From Streptomyces hyaluromycini (GTDB taxonomy: Bacteria; Actinomycetota; Actinomycetes; Streptomycetales; Streptomycetaceae): a DNA stretch of 61,176 nt. Positions 24,768-34,592 of this stretch are shown in pieces. The position numbers were made by a program, and so were the translations under genes. Location of the stretch: assembly GCF_002217755.1 (NCBI RefSeq), contig NZ_BCFL01000043.1, positions 1 through 61,176 of the forward strand. Direction: 5' to 3'. Every line of letters begins with the position of its first letter. Position 1 is the stretch's first letter. The notes below the pieces were generated by a model, which saw only the letters and a program-made list of their open reading frames with translations, searched no databases and was not told where the DNA came from.

Positions 24768-26182
24768 GACTGTCGCAACCTCCTCCACACGGCCTTCGCC
24801 GCGTTGTGCCCCGACATGCCGTGCACGCCCGGTCCCGGCGGGGTGGCGGACGAGCAGATGAAGACGGCCGGGTGCGGGGTGCCGTACGGGAACAGGGACA
24901 GCTTGGGGCGCAGCATGATCTGCAGGCCGGAGACGGCTCCGGTGCCGATGTCGCCGCCGACGTAGTTGGCGTTGCGGGCGGCGAGTTCGGCGGGGCCGGC
25001 GGTGGCGCGGGCCAGCACGCGGTCGCGGAACCCCGGGGCGAAGCGCTCCAGTTGACGCTCCATCACCTCGGTGAGGTCGCCGGTCCAGCCGCTGGGCACA
25101 TGGGCGTAGGCCCAGAACACCTGCTTGCCGTCAGGGGCTCGGCTCGGGTCCACGACACTCGGCTGCACCGTGATCATGAACGGCCGGTCGGGGGCGCGGC
25201 CCTCGCGGGAGGCGGCGCGCAGGGCGGTGCCGATCTCCGCGCTGTCCGCGCCGATCTGCACGGTCCCGGCGCGGCGGGCCTCCGGCGCCGTCCAGGGGAC
25301 CGGCCCGTCCAGCGCGTAGTCGATCTTGAAGACGCCCGGGCCGTAGCGGTAGCCCTGGTAGTAGGTGCCGAAGCCGGCGATGCGGGCCAGGGCGGTGGGC
25401 GAGGTGTCGAAGATGTACGACCGCGCGGGCGGCAGGTCGTCGAGGCGCTTGACCTCGTAGTCGGTGTGGATCGCGCCGCCGAGATCCGTGAGATACGCGG
25501 CGAGGGCGTCGGAGATGGCCTGGGAGCCGCCCCGCGCCACCGGCCAGCCGCGGGCGTGCGCGGCGAGCGCGAAGACCAGGCCGACGGCGCCGGTGGCGAA
25601 GCCGCTGAGCGGGGCCATGACGTGGGCGACGAGTCCGGCGAAGAGGGTGCGGGCCCGCTCGTCGTGGAAGCGGCGCAGCAGCAGGGTGGCGGGCGGCAGT
25701 CCGGCCAGGCCGAACCGGGCGAGGGTGACCGGGTCGCGTGGCAGCGCGGTCAGCGGCAGGGACATGAAGTCCCGGACCAGGGTGTCCCACTTGGGCAGGA
25801 ACGGCTCCACCAGCCTGCGGTAGGTGCCCGCGTCACGCGGTCCGAAGGAGGCCGCGGTCTCGGCGACGGAACGGGCCAGCACGGCCGCGCGGCCGTCGGG
25901 GAACGGGTGCGCCATCGGCAGGTCCGCGTGCAGCCACTCCAGGCCGTACCGCTCCAGGGGCAGGGCGCGGAACGCCGGCGAGTTGATGCCGAGCGGGTGG
26001 GCCGCGGAGCACGGGTCGTGCCGGAAGCCGGGGAGTGTGAGCTCCTCGGTGCGGGCGCCGCCGCCCACGGTGTCCCGTGCCTCGAAGAGCGCCACGGAGA
26101 AGCCGCGCCGGGCCAGCTCCACGGCGGCCGTCAGGCCGTTCGGCCCCGCCCCCACCACGACCGCATCGAGCATCGACGGCAC
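24764..26182 (-). CDS. FAD-dependent NAD(P) oxidoreductase, phytoene-desaturase-like
   Basis: 472 aa. The dinucleotide motif VVVGAGPNGLTAAVELARRG is near residue 8. The C-terminal amine-oxidase/CrtI-type FAD segment is PPGPGVHGMSGHNAAKAV (about 447-464). It resembles the PYROXD2-like branch rather than true carotenoid desaturases, and no carotenoid genes are nearby. The start is probably the MPSM or the following MLD methionine. Substrate unknown. Confidence 0.85.
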   Translation of the reverse strand: MPSMLDAVVVGAGPNGLTAAVELARRGFSVALFEARDTVGGGARTEELTLPGFRHDPCSAAHPLGINSPAFRALPLERYGLEWLHADLPMAHPFPDGRAAVLARSVAETAASFGPRDAGTYRRLVEPFLPKWDTLVRDFMSLPLTALPRDPVTLARFGLAGLPPATLLLRRFHDERARTLFAGLVAHVMAPLSGFATGAVGLVFALAAHARGWPVARGGSQAISDALAAYLTDLGGAIHTDYEVKRLDDLPPARSYIFDTSPTALARIAGFGTYYQGYRYGPGVFKIDYALDGPVPWTAPEARRAGTVQIGADSAEIGTALRAASREGRAPDRPFMITVQPSVVDPSRAPDGKQVFWAYAHVPSGWTGDLTEVMERQLERFAPGFRDRVLARATAGPAELAARNANYVGGDIGTGAVSGLQIMLRPKLSLFPYGTPHPAVFICSSATPPGPGVHGMSGHNAAKAVWRRLRQS

Positions 26183-26257
26183 CTTCGGACCCCTTCGTCA
26201 GCCGATGGCCACTCGGGTTCAGGATATGCCGGGGGACTGACACTCCCCTCGCTCGGG

Positions 26258-27106
26258 TTACCAGTGCGGGTTCAGCAGCAGGTCCACGATCCGGTGGGCG
26301 GTGGCGGCGTCCCGGGCCGCGGTGAACGGCAGGACGTTGTCACCCGTGATCCGGAACGGCTCGCCGGCCAGTGTGAGGTGGACGCCGCCCGCCTCCTCGA
26401 CCAGCAGCAGCCCGGCCGCGTGGTCCCACGCAGCCTCCCAACTGAACGCGACGCCGTCCAACTCGCCCCGGGCGACGGCGAGATACTCCAGGCCCGCCGA
26501 ACCGCAGGCACGCGGGGCGACGCCGTCGGTCCACAGCGGGAACAGCGCGCGCTTTTGCGCGTCGGTCGTGTAGTCCGGGTGGGAGGTGGCTATGCGGAGG
26601 TCACGGCCCGCCTCGGGGGCACCGGCGAGCAGCCGCTCGCCGTCGAGGAAGGCGCCCTTCCCCCTTGCCGCGGTGGCGAGTTGCTCGCGGGCCGGGGCGT
26701 AGGTCCAGGAGGCGAGCAGGACGCCCCGGTGGGCGAGCGCCACCAGCGTGCAGAAGCCGTCCTCGCCGCGCACGAACTGGCGGGTGCCGTCGACCGGGTC
26801 GACGATCCACACCGGCGCGTCGCCCTGGAGCGCGTCGTACGTCTCCGGGTCGGCGTGCACCGCCTCCTCGCCGACCACGACGGAGCCGGGCAGGAGGGCC
26901 CCGAGCTCCGCGGTGAGGTACCGCTCGGCGAGCCGGTCGGCGTCCGTCACCAGGTCGTGCGGGCCGCTCTTCTGGTCGACCTCGTGGTCGGCGAGCCGGC
27001 GCCAGCGGGGCAGGATCTCGGTCCGGGCGGCCTTGCGGACGGCGTCCTCGACGTCACCGGCGTGCTGGAGGAGAAACTCGTCGATGGTCTCCGTTGCTTC
27101 GATCAT
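26258..27106 (-). CDS. inositol monophosphatase family protein
   Basis: 282 aa from the ATG at 27106; an in-frame GTG at 27145 is an alternative, and GGAGG is only one base before the ATG. Metal-binding motifs are present: GEEAVHADPE, WIVDPVDGTRQFVRGE and the C-terminal WEAAWDHAAGLLLVEEAGG. The family covers inositol, histidinol and adenosine-bisphosphate phosphatases; a histidinol-phosphatase-like role is possible, but no his genes are nearby. It lies upstream of the FAD oxidoreductase on the same strand. Confidence 0.88.
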   Translation of the reverse strand: MIEATETIDEFLLQHAGDVEDAVRKAARTEILPRWRRLADHEVDQKSGPHDLVTDADRLAERYLTAELGALLPGSVVVGEEAVHADPETYDALQGDAPVWIVDPVDGTRQFVRGEDGFCTLVALAHRGVLLASWTYAPAREQLATAARGKGAFLDGERLLAGAPEAGRDLRIATSHPDYTTDAQKRALFPLWTDGVAPRACGSAGLEYLAVARGELDGVAFSWEAAWDHAAGLLLVEEAGGVHLTLAGEPFRITGDNVLPFTAARDAATAHRIVDLLLNPHW

Positions 27107-27237
27107 GCCTCCATGAGAGCACGCGCCGCTGACAATAATCCCCACGGGTTGGATGTACGGCGCATGGAATGCGGACGAACAGGCGGTGCCGGCGCTCAGC
27201 GGGCCCTCGACGGACGTCGCAGGTCAGCGCGTCGGCG

Positions 27238-29034
27238 TCAGCGTCCCACCGCGTAGCCCTGCATCCCGCGCGGGTTGGCCGCCGCCGACAGCACCCCCGT
27301 CTCCGGGTCCCGCGCCACCGCGCACAGCCGCCCCTCCGACCAGCCCGGCCCGACCGTCACGTCGTGGCCGCGCCGCCGCAGCTCCGCCACGGTCTCCGGG
27401 TCCGTGCGCGACTCGACGGTCAGGCTGCCGGGGCGGCGGCCGCGCGGGTGGAAGGAGCTGGGGAAGCTGTCGTTGTGCCAGTTCGGGGCGTCGATCGCGC
27501 CCTGGAGGTCGAGGCCGCCGCGGACCTCGCCGCGCAGCGCGACGGCCAGGAAGAAGTGCAGCTGCCACTGGTCCTGCTGGTCGCCGCCGGGCGTGCCGAA
27601 GGCCAGCACCGGGACGCCGTCGCGCAGGGCGATCGACGGGGTGAGGGTGGTGCGGGGGCGCCGCCCGGGCGTGAGGGAGTTGGGCAGGCCCTCCTCCAGC
27701 CAGGCCATCTGGAGCCGGGTGCCCAGCGGGAAGCCCAGCTCGGGGACGACGGGGTTGGACTGGAGCCAGCCGCCGCTGGGCGTGGCCGCGACCATGTTGC
27801 CCCAGCGGTCGACGACGTCCAGGTGGCAGGTGTCGCCCCGGGTGCCGCCGTCGGCGGCGACCTGTGCGACGGTCGGCTCACCGGCGCCCAGCGGGTCGAA
27901 GGCGGCGCCCTTGTCGGCCTCCACGCGCGCGTACCCGGGCAGCCGGGGCACGCGTCCGCCGGGGCCGCCCGGCCGCAGCTCGTCGGAGGCCTTGGCGCCG
28001 ATCAGGTCCCGCCGCCCGGCGTTGTACGTCTGCGAGAGCAGGTCCGCCAGCGGCACCTCGGCCGCGTCCCCGTACCAGGCCTCGCGATCGGCCATGGCGA
28101 GCTTGCAGCCCTCGACCAGGAGGTGGACGTAGTCGGCCGACCCGTAGGCGGGCAGTTCGGGCGGCAGCAGGGCGAGCTGCTGGAGGAGAGCCGGGCCCTG
28201 GCTCCAGGGGCCCGCCTTGCACACGGTCCAGCCGTTCCAGTCGTACGACACCGGGCTCTCGTAGCTCGCGGACCAGGCGGCCAGGTCGGCGGCGGTCAGG
28301 GTGCCGGTGTGCCGGGTGCCGCTGGTGTCCAGGGTGGGGCGGGCGGCCTGCCGTACCAGCGCCTCGGCGATGAAGCCGGTGCGCCACACCTCGCGGGCCG
28401 CGTCGATGCGGGCCTCCCGGTCCCCGGCGCCCGCGGTCTCGGCGAGCAGCCGTTTCCAGGTGGCGGCGAGGGCGGGGTTGCGGAAGAGCTCGCCGGGGCG
28501 GGGTGCCCGGCCGCCGGGCAGGTAGAGCTCGGCCGAGGAGGTCCACTCGGTCTCGAACAGCTTGCGGACGCTCTCCACCGTCGCGCCCACGTTCTCCACG
28601 GGCGGGTGCCCGTGCTCGGCGTAGCCGATGGCGTACGCCAGGATCTCGTCCAGCGGCTTGGTGCCGTGGTCGCGCAGCAGGAGCAGCCAGGCGTCGAAGG
28701 CACCGGGGACGGCCGCGGCCAGCGGTCCGGTGCCGGGGACGAGGTCCAGGCCGAGCCCCCGGTAGTGGGCGACAGTGGCGCCGGCCGGGGCCACACCCTG
28801 TCCGCACAGCACCCGCACCTCGCCGCCGGCCGGGGCGAGCAGGATCGGCACCTCGCCGGCCGGCCCGTTGAGGTGCGGCTCGACCACGTGCAGGACGAAG
28901 GCGCCGGCGACGGCCGCGTCGTACGCGTTGCCGCCGTTCTCCAGGACGGCCATCGCCGACTGGGAGGCCAGCCAGTGCGTGGACGACACCATGCCGAAGG
29001 TGCCCTGGAGGGTGGGACGGGTGGTGAACTGCAT
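27238..29034 (-). CDS. gamma-glutamyltransferase family protein without signal peptide
   Basis: 598 aa. The Ntn-hydrolase nucleophile is Thr in GGTRGDTCHLDVVDRWGN; here the usual TTH is TCH. The oxyanion-type glycine segments (FGTPGGDQQDQWQLHFF) are retained. There is no hydrophobic export signal, unlike the second paralogue at 48211-50004, so it is probably cytosolic. Such members may act as acylases or amidases rather than on glutathione, which Streptomyces lacks. The start has GAGGTGACAG upstream. Confidence 0.85.
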   Translation of the reverse strand: MQFTTRPTLQGTFGMVSSTHWLASQSAMAVLENGGNAYDAAVAGAFVLHVVEPHLNGPAGEVPILLAPAGGEVRVLCGQGVAPAGATVAHYRGLGLDLVPGTGPLAAAVPGAFDAWLLLLRDHGTKPLDEILAYAIGYAEHGHPPVENVGATVESVRKLFETEWTSSAELYLPGGRAPRPGELFRNPALAATWKRLLAETAGAGDREARIDAAREVWRTGFIAEALVRQAARPTLDTSGTRHTGTLTAADLAAWSASYESPVSYDWNGWTVCKAGPWSQGPALLQQLALLPPELPAYGSADYVHLLVEGCKLAMADREAWYGDAAEVPLADLLSQTYNAGRRDLIGAKASDELRPGGPGGRVPRLPGYARVEADKGAAFDPLGAGEPTVAQVAADGGTRGDTCHLDVVDRWGNMVAATPSGGWLQSNPVVPELGFPLGTRLQMAWLEEGLPNSLTPGRRPRTTLTPSIALRDGVPVLAFGTPGGDQQDQWQLHFFLAVALRGEVRGGLDLQGAIDAPNWHNDSFPSSFHPRGRRPGSLTVESRTDPETVAELRRRGHDVTVGPGWSEGRLCAVARDPETGVLSAAANPRGMQGYAVGR

Positions 29035-29136
29035 CTGTCACCTCGCTGTGCGCACGGCCGGGCCAGGTGTCTGGCGGTTACATGCTTTCACGGCCGTGGC
29101 GAGGCGAACCCCGTCCCGGGGCTCGCCTCCGCCCCG

Positions 29137-30840
29137 TCACTTGTCCGAGTCGGGCTTGCTGGTCGCCGCCGCGTACGCCTGGGCCGGTGTCATCGCGATC
29201 CCGTTGAGGCTGACCGTCTTGTACTGGCTGACCTTGGCGCAGGTCTTGGAGTCGCTGGCGGTCGAGGCGTTGGCGTTGGCGACGGCCGCCTTGGTGTCGC
29301 CGGCGCTCGCCGGGAAGGAGGTGCCGGTCGACCAGTCGCTGCCGATCACCAGGGTGACGCCGGTGCCGCTGCCCGACTTGAGGTGCGAGCTGGGCAGGTC
29401 CAGGGCCTTGGCGACGGTCTGCGCCTCGGCCTTGTCGCCGCTGCCGTAGGTCAGGGTGGTCGTGGTCGCGGAGTTCGGGGCGTTGGCCGTGCTCGTGCCG
29501 GTGCTGAAGCCCTGCGAGATCAGGGAGTTCGCGATGGCGGAGGCGCGGCCCGTGATGTCGGTGCCGTTCTCGACGGTCACGGCGATCTGGGACGCGGGGA
29601 CGGTCGCGGTGGGCGTCGGCTTCGCGCTCGCGGTCGCCGAGGCCGCCGACGACTTCTTGCCCGAGCTGGTGGTCAGCGACTGGTCGTTGGCCATGGTGGC
29701 GAACAGGTCCTTGGCGCCCTCGCCGACCACCACGCGGTTGCTGTTGTTCGGGTCGGGCGCGGTCTGCATGGTGGTGAAGGTCATCCGCTTGGTGGGGACC
29801 TTGTTCACGTCGGCCGCGAGCGAGATCAGCTTCTTGACGCTGCCGAGGCCGTCGTCCACGGTGAGCGCCTTGGTGGCCGCGTCCGCCAGGCTGTATACGG
29901 CGGTGGGGTCGGTGAGGGTGCCCGCGCTCTTGAACTTGCGGATCATCGCGCTGAGGAAGATGTGCTGGGAGACGGTACGGCCGAGGTCGCTGCCGTCGCC
30001 GAAACCGTGCCGGGAGCGGACGAACTCCAGCGCGGCCTCGCCCTTGAGGGTGTGGGTGCCCTTGGACAGCTTCAGGTGCGAGTAGGTGTCGTACACGTTG
30101 GAGTTGACGCATACGGAGACACCGCCGACCGCGTCGGACATCTTGACCACGCCGGAGAAGTCCAGCTTGACGAAGTGGTCGATGGGGATGCCGGTGAGCT
30201 GGTGGATGGTGTCGACCTGGCAGGCGGGCCCGTACTGGAGGGCGCTGTTGACCTGGCCGTAGTAGCCCGACGTGGAGGTGTTGTTCTCGGTGTCCTTGCA
30301 GGCCGGGACGTCGACCATGGTGTCACGCGGGATGCTCATGACCGTGGCGTTGGAGCGGTCGGCGGATATGTGGACGACCATCTCCACGTCCGCGTTGCCG
30401 TTGCCGCTCTGTACCCCGGTCTCCTTGCAGCCGCCGCCGAGCTTGCAGTCGGTCGTGCTGGTACGGGCGTCCGAGCCGATCACCAGGATGTTGATCGGGG
30501 TCCGGCCGAAGGCGTCGGCCTTCTCGGTGCCGCCCTTGCCGTCGAGGGAGACGCTGTTGATGTTGCCGTTGAGGTGCTGGTAGAACCACCAGCCCGCGCC
30601 GGCCGTGACCAGCACCAGGACGGCCGTGACCAGGCCGACGATCTTCAGGACCCGCTTGCCGCGGCCGGCCGGCTTGGCCCGCCGGGACCGGCTGCCGCCG
30701 CGGGTCTTGGCCGCTTGCCGGGCGGCGGCACGGCCGCCGGTCGGCCGCGTCCCGTCGGGCAGGGCTCCACGCTGTCCGGGCACCCGGTCGGTGCGGTTGC
30801 GCGTGGCCTGGCCTCCCGGGCCGTCCCACGGGTCGGTCAT
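29137..30840 (-). CDS. LCP family (LytR-CpsA-Psr) glycopolymer transferase with LytR_C domain
   Basis: 567 aa. A basic, disordered N-terminus (1-62) is followed by one membrane helix (about 64-87). The extracellular LCP domain has NILVIGSDAR, DVEMVVHISADRSNATVMSIPRDTMV, and EFVRSRHGFGDGSDLGR with the catalytic arginines. A Ser/Thr/Ala-rich linker (about 395-420) precedes a C-terminal LytR_C domain (about 425-530). It attaches cell-wall glycopolymers to peptidoglycan outside the membrane. Its promoter region carries a TTGCGCAA-type element shared with the GlsB-type gene. Confidence 0.92.
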   Translation of the reverse strand: MTDPWDGPGGQATRNRTDRVPGQRGALPDGTRPTGGRAAARQAAKTRGGSRSRRAKPAGRGKRVLKIVGLVTAVLVLVTAGAGWWFYQHLNGNINSVSLDGKGGTEKADAFGRTPINILVIGSDARTSTTDCKLGGGCKETGVQSGNGNADVEMVVHISADRSNATVMSIPRDTMVDVPACKDTENNTSTSGYYGQVNSALQYGPACQVDTIHQLTGIPIDHFVKLDFSGVVKMSDAVGGVSVCVNSNVYDTYSHLKLSKGTHTLKGEAALEFVRSRHGFGDGSDLGRTVSQHIFLSAMIRKFKSAGTLTDPTAVYSLADAATKALTVDDGLGSVKKLISLAADVNKVPTKRMTFTTMQTAPDPNNSNRVVVGEGAKDLFATMANDQSLTTSSGKKSSAASATASAKPTPTATVPASQIAVTVENGTDITGRASAIANSLISQGFSTGTSTANAPNSATTTTLTYGSGDKAEAQTVAKALDLPSSHLKSGSGTGVTLVIGSDWSTGTSFPASAGDTKAAVANANASTASDSKTCAKVSQYKTVSLNGIAMTPAQAYAAATSKPDSDK

Positions 30841-30930
30841 CTTCCACTCCCATGAACGGTCGGGTCCGTCTGCGGGTACGGTCGGGCGTGCGCGGCGGGA
30901 TACGGGCCGCCGCGAGGTGGGCCCTCTTGG

Positions 30931-30949
30931 GTTGCGTGATTGCGCAATC
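30931..30949 (-). promoter_or_regulatory. ArsR-type operator at the LCP gene promoter
   Basis: The minus strand reads GATTGCGCAATCACGCAAC. It matches 16 of 19 bases of 31611-31629 upstream of the GlsB-type gene, in the same orientation relative to the gene. GATTGCGCAATC is a perfect 12-bp palindrome. It lies just after a TTAGAT-like -10 and about 90 bp before the LCP start. Confidence 0.6.
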
Positions 30950-31067
30950 TAACAAACCCACAGCCCCGACAGCACAGACCCCACCCGAATTCACAGGTGA
31001 GGGATCTCATGAAACCTCCGGGACACACGCACCGTCGGCCCTCGCGCACCGCTGTGTGTCCGCGCGG

Positions 31068-31430
31068 TCAGACGCCGGCCTCGTACAACCGCCGCACCGG
31101 CACCGGGGCCTGGTGGGAGCGTGCGGTCAACTGCCCGACGGTCACCCGCACCACGGTCACGATGTCCGGATCGTCCACGTAGTAGACCTGCCGCCGGCCC
31201 TCCCGCCGGGACCGCACCAGACCGGCCAGCTTGAGCTTGGCCAGGTGCTGGCTGACCGCCGGCAGGGCGCCGCCGACCCGGTCGGCAAGGCGCGTGACGT
31301 CGCTCTCACCCTGGGAGAGCGCCCACATGATGTGCAGCCGGGCCGGCGAGGCGAGCAGCCCGAACACCGCGGCCGCCTCCGTCAGCACCCCGTCGGAGGG
31401 GTCCGTGAAGCCCCCGATGTCCTCCCCCAC
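31068..31430 (-). CDS. ArsR family winged-helix repressor
   Basis: 120 aa from the GTG at 31430 (GGAGGGAGCG upstream); the frame extends further 5' without an RBS. The HTH core is VTRLADRVGGALPAVSQHLAKLKLAGLVRSRREGRRQVYYV (residues about 44-84). No cysteine remains after the chosen start, so it is not a classical As/Cd thiolate sensor; it may use carboxylate/His ligands or another signal. Flanking promoters at 30931-30949 and 31611-31629 carry the same TTGCGCAA element, making it the obvious candidate regulator of both. Confidence 0.88.
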   Translation of the reverse strand: MGEDIGGFTDPSDGVLTEAAAVFGLLASPARLHIMWALSQGESDVTRLADRVGGALPAVSQHLAKLKLAGLVRSRREGRRQVYYVDDPDIVTVVRVTVGQLTARSHQAPVPVRRLYEAGV

Positions 31431-31610
31431 AGCCCGCTCCCTCCCATCACAGTCGCCGCACAGACGCCCACTCAGTGTAGGCGTGCGGTCACCGCTCCCA
31501 ACACGGCCTCCCCGCAATGTCCGCCACGTGTTCCCCGCATTGTCATGAGCGGGTGACAGATCATCGACGGCTCGACGTCAGGCGTGGCCGGCGGCCATCG
31601 CCGTTCATAA

Positions 31611-31629
31611 GCTTGCGCAACAACGCAAC
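31611..31629 (+). promoter_or_regulatory. ArsR-type operator at the GlsB-type gene promoter
   Basis: GCTTGCGCAACAACGCAAC lies directly after a CATAAG -10-like hexamer and 60 bp before the GTG start. It is shared with the LCP promoter site (16 of 19 bases). Confidence 0.6.
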
Positions 31630-31688
31630 TCAGCGGAGCGGCACCCGTACCGCGGCACACGCAGCACTCGCACTGGAGGACAACGAAC

Positions 31689-31958
31689 GTGGGCATCATC
31701 GGCTGGATCGTCCTGGGTCTCCTCGCCGGAGCCATCGCCAAGGTCCTGCTGCCCGGCCGCGACCCGGGCGGCCTGATCGGCACCACCCTCATCGGCATCG
31801 CGGGCGCCTTCGTGGGCGGCTGGCTCTCCTCCCGCTTCCTCGACCGGCCGGTGCAGAACCACTTCTTCGACCTCTACACCTGGGGCGCCGCGATCGCCGG
31901 CTCCCTGGTCCTGCTGATCGGCTACCGGCTGCTGTTCGGCAACTCGCGGCGCGCCTGA
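31689..31958 (+). CDS. GlsB/YeaQ/YmgE family stress-response membrane protein
   Basis: 89 aa, three hydrophobic segments with the family glycine pattern GIIGWIVLGLLAGAIAKVLLP at the start and GGLIGTTLIGIAGAFVGGWL in the middle. These small transglycosylase-associated proteins anchor Asp23 partners or act in envelope stress. It starts at GTG with GGAGGACAACGAAC upstream. The gene is divergent from ArsR and is probably repressed by it. Confidence 0.88.
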   Translation: MGIIGWIVLGLLAGAIAKVLLPGRDPGGLIGTTLIGIAGAFVGGWLSSRFLDRPVQNHFFDLYTWGAAIAGSLVLLIGYRLLFGNSRRA

Positions 31959-32014
31959 GACACCGGACCGGCGCGACGGTGACCCCCGTCACCCTCGAAG
32001 GCCGGATGCAGTCA

Positions 32015-32063
32015 CGACATTCCGGATGTACAGGGACCGTGGACGCGCGACATTCCGGATGTA
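32015..32063. repeat. two 16-bp direct repeats with internal dyad, upstream of the lipoprotein gene
   Basis: CGACATTCCGGATGTA occurs at 32015-32030 and 32048-32063, exactly 33 bp (about three helical turns) apart. Each contains the near-palindrome ACATTCCGGATGT. The perfect repeat and helical phasing suggest cooperative regulator binding. Confidence 0.7.
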
Positions 32064-32152
32064 GGGGGACGGGCCGCGGCCGATGTCAACAGGGCGCCGC
32101 GTCCGGCCCACAGGCAAGGCACGGATTCCACTTCCGCCCCACAGGGACTCGT

Positions 32153-32902
32153 GTGAAACTGGCGTCCCGTCCGCAGTGCGGACTCCTCCGCACACCGTCC
32201 CCCAGCGAGAAGTGCGACTTGCGTTCTCTTCCACTGCCGCTCGCCCTCACCGCGCGCCTCACGCCGGTCGCCGTGCTCGCCTGTGCGGGCTGGGTGATGG
32301 CGTCGGGCCCGGACACGACGACGTCCGCCGGCACCTCCGGTGACACCTCGGCCCAGCAGACGGCCGGCCAGTCGGGGAGCGACGCCCCGTCGACGTCCTC
32401 GGCGTCGACGGCTGCCACCAAGACGTACTCCGCCGCCCCCGCCCCCTGCGGGAGCATCCCCGTCGCCACCATCAAGTCCCTGGTGCCCGGCGCGAAGACG
32501 GCCGGCAAGGAGATCCCCTCCACGGACACCAAGCTGCGCCGCACCTGCTCCTGGAACGCGCTCAAGGGGTACGACTACCGCTGGCTCGACGTCTCCTTCG
32601 AGATCATGGACACGGACGCGGCGGCCGCGAAGGAGTACAAGGACCGGGTCGCCGAGAAGAGCGGCGGCGGGGCGGTGCCGGGGCTCGGCGACAGCGGCTA
32701 CTCGGTCGTGAACCTCACCACCGAGGACAAACAGCAGACCCGCGAGGGCGTGGTGATGGCCCAGGTCTCCAACGCGCTGGTGGTTGTCACCTACAACGGC
32801 AGCGACTTCGAGTCCAAGAAGGCGCCCAGCACCGACGTGATCAACAAGGGTGCCATCCAGGCGGCGAAGAGCGCGGTGACCGCGCTGAAGGGCAGCCAGT
32901 AG
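32153..32902 (+). CDS. putative secreted lipoprotein, DUF3558-like
   Basis: 249 aa from GTG 32153. A TTG at 32219 (GAGAAG upstream, 227 aa) would place the signal sequence nearer the N-terminus and is an alternative. A hydrophobic segment ending in AVLACAGW looks like a lipobox with Cys as the lipid anchor. A Thr/Ser/Ala-rich linker and a globular domain follow, with Cys residues in PAPCGSIP and RRTCSWNAL, like DUF3558 lipoproteins. Function unknown; it is probably extracytoplasmic. Confidence 0.72.
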   Translation: MKLASRPQCGLLRTPSPSEKCDLRSLPLPLALTARLTPVAVLACAGWVMASGPDTTTSAGTSGDTSAQQTAGQSGSDAPSTSSASTAATKTYSAAPAPCGSIPVATIKSLVPGAKTAGKEIPSTDTKLRRTCSWNALKGYDYRWLDVSFEIMDTDAAAAKEYKDRVAEKSGGGAVPGLGDSGYSVVNLTTEDKQQTREGVVMAQVSNALVVVTYNGSDFESKKAPSTDVINKGAIQAAKSAVTALKGSQ

Positions 32903-32937
32903 CCGCACTGGCCGCCCTTCGTGCGCACGCCTCCTTC

Positions 32938-34458
<1,521 letters not shown>

Positions 34459-34592
34459 GGGCAGGCCAATCGGGGTGAGGTGGGACGGGAAAGGCCGTGC
34501 GGGCGGGCGGGGCGGGGGGTACGCGTGTGGGGCGGCGCCCTGACCCCCTTCCCGGGACGGCGGGAAGGGGGAGACCAACTGTCAGGAGCGGG

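Noticed and set aside
20421..24965. A continuous open plus-strand frame of about 1,500 codons opposite the LuxR, YihY and macrodomain genes
   Set aside because: It is the antisense shadow of high-GC genes; its translation is Arg/Gly/Pro-rich low complexity with no domains, and the minus-strand genes have clear families and ribosome binding sites.
24764..26182. Carotenoid biosynthesis (phytoene desaturase) assignment
   Set aside because: The sequence fits the PYROXD2-like FAD oxidoreductases, and no crtB, crtE or crtY gene is present.
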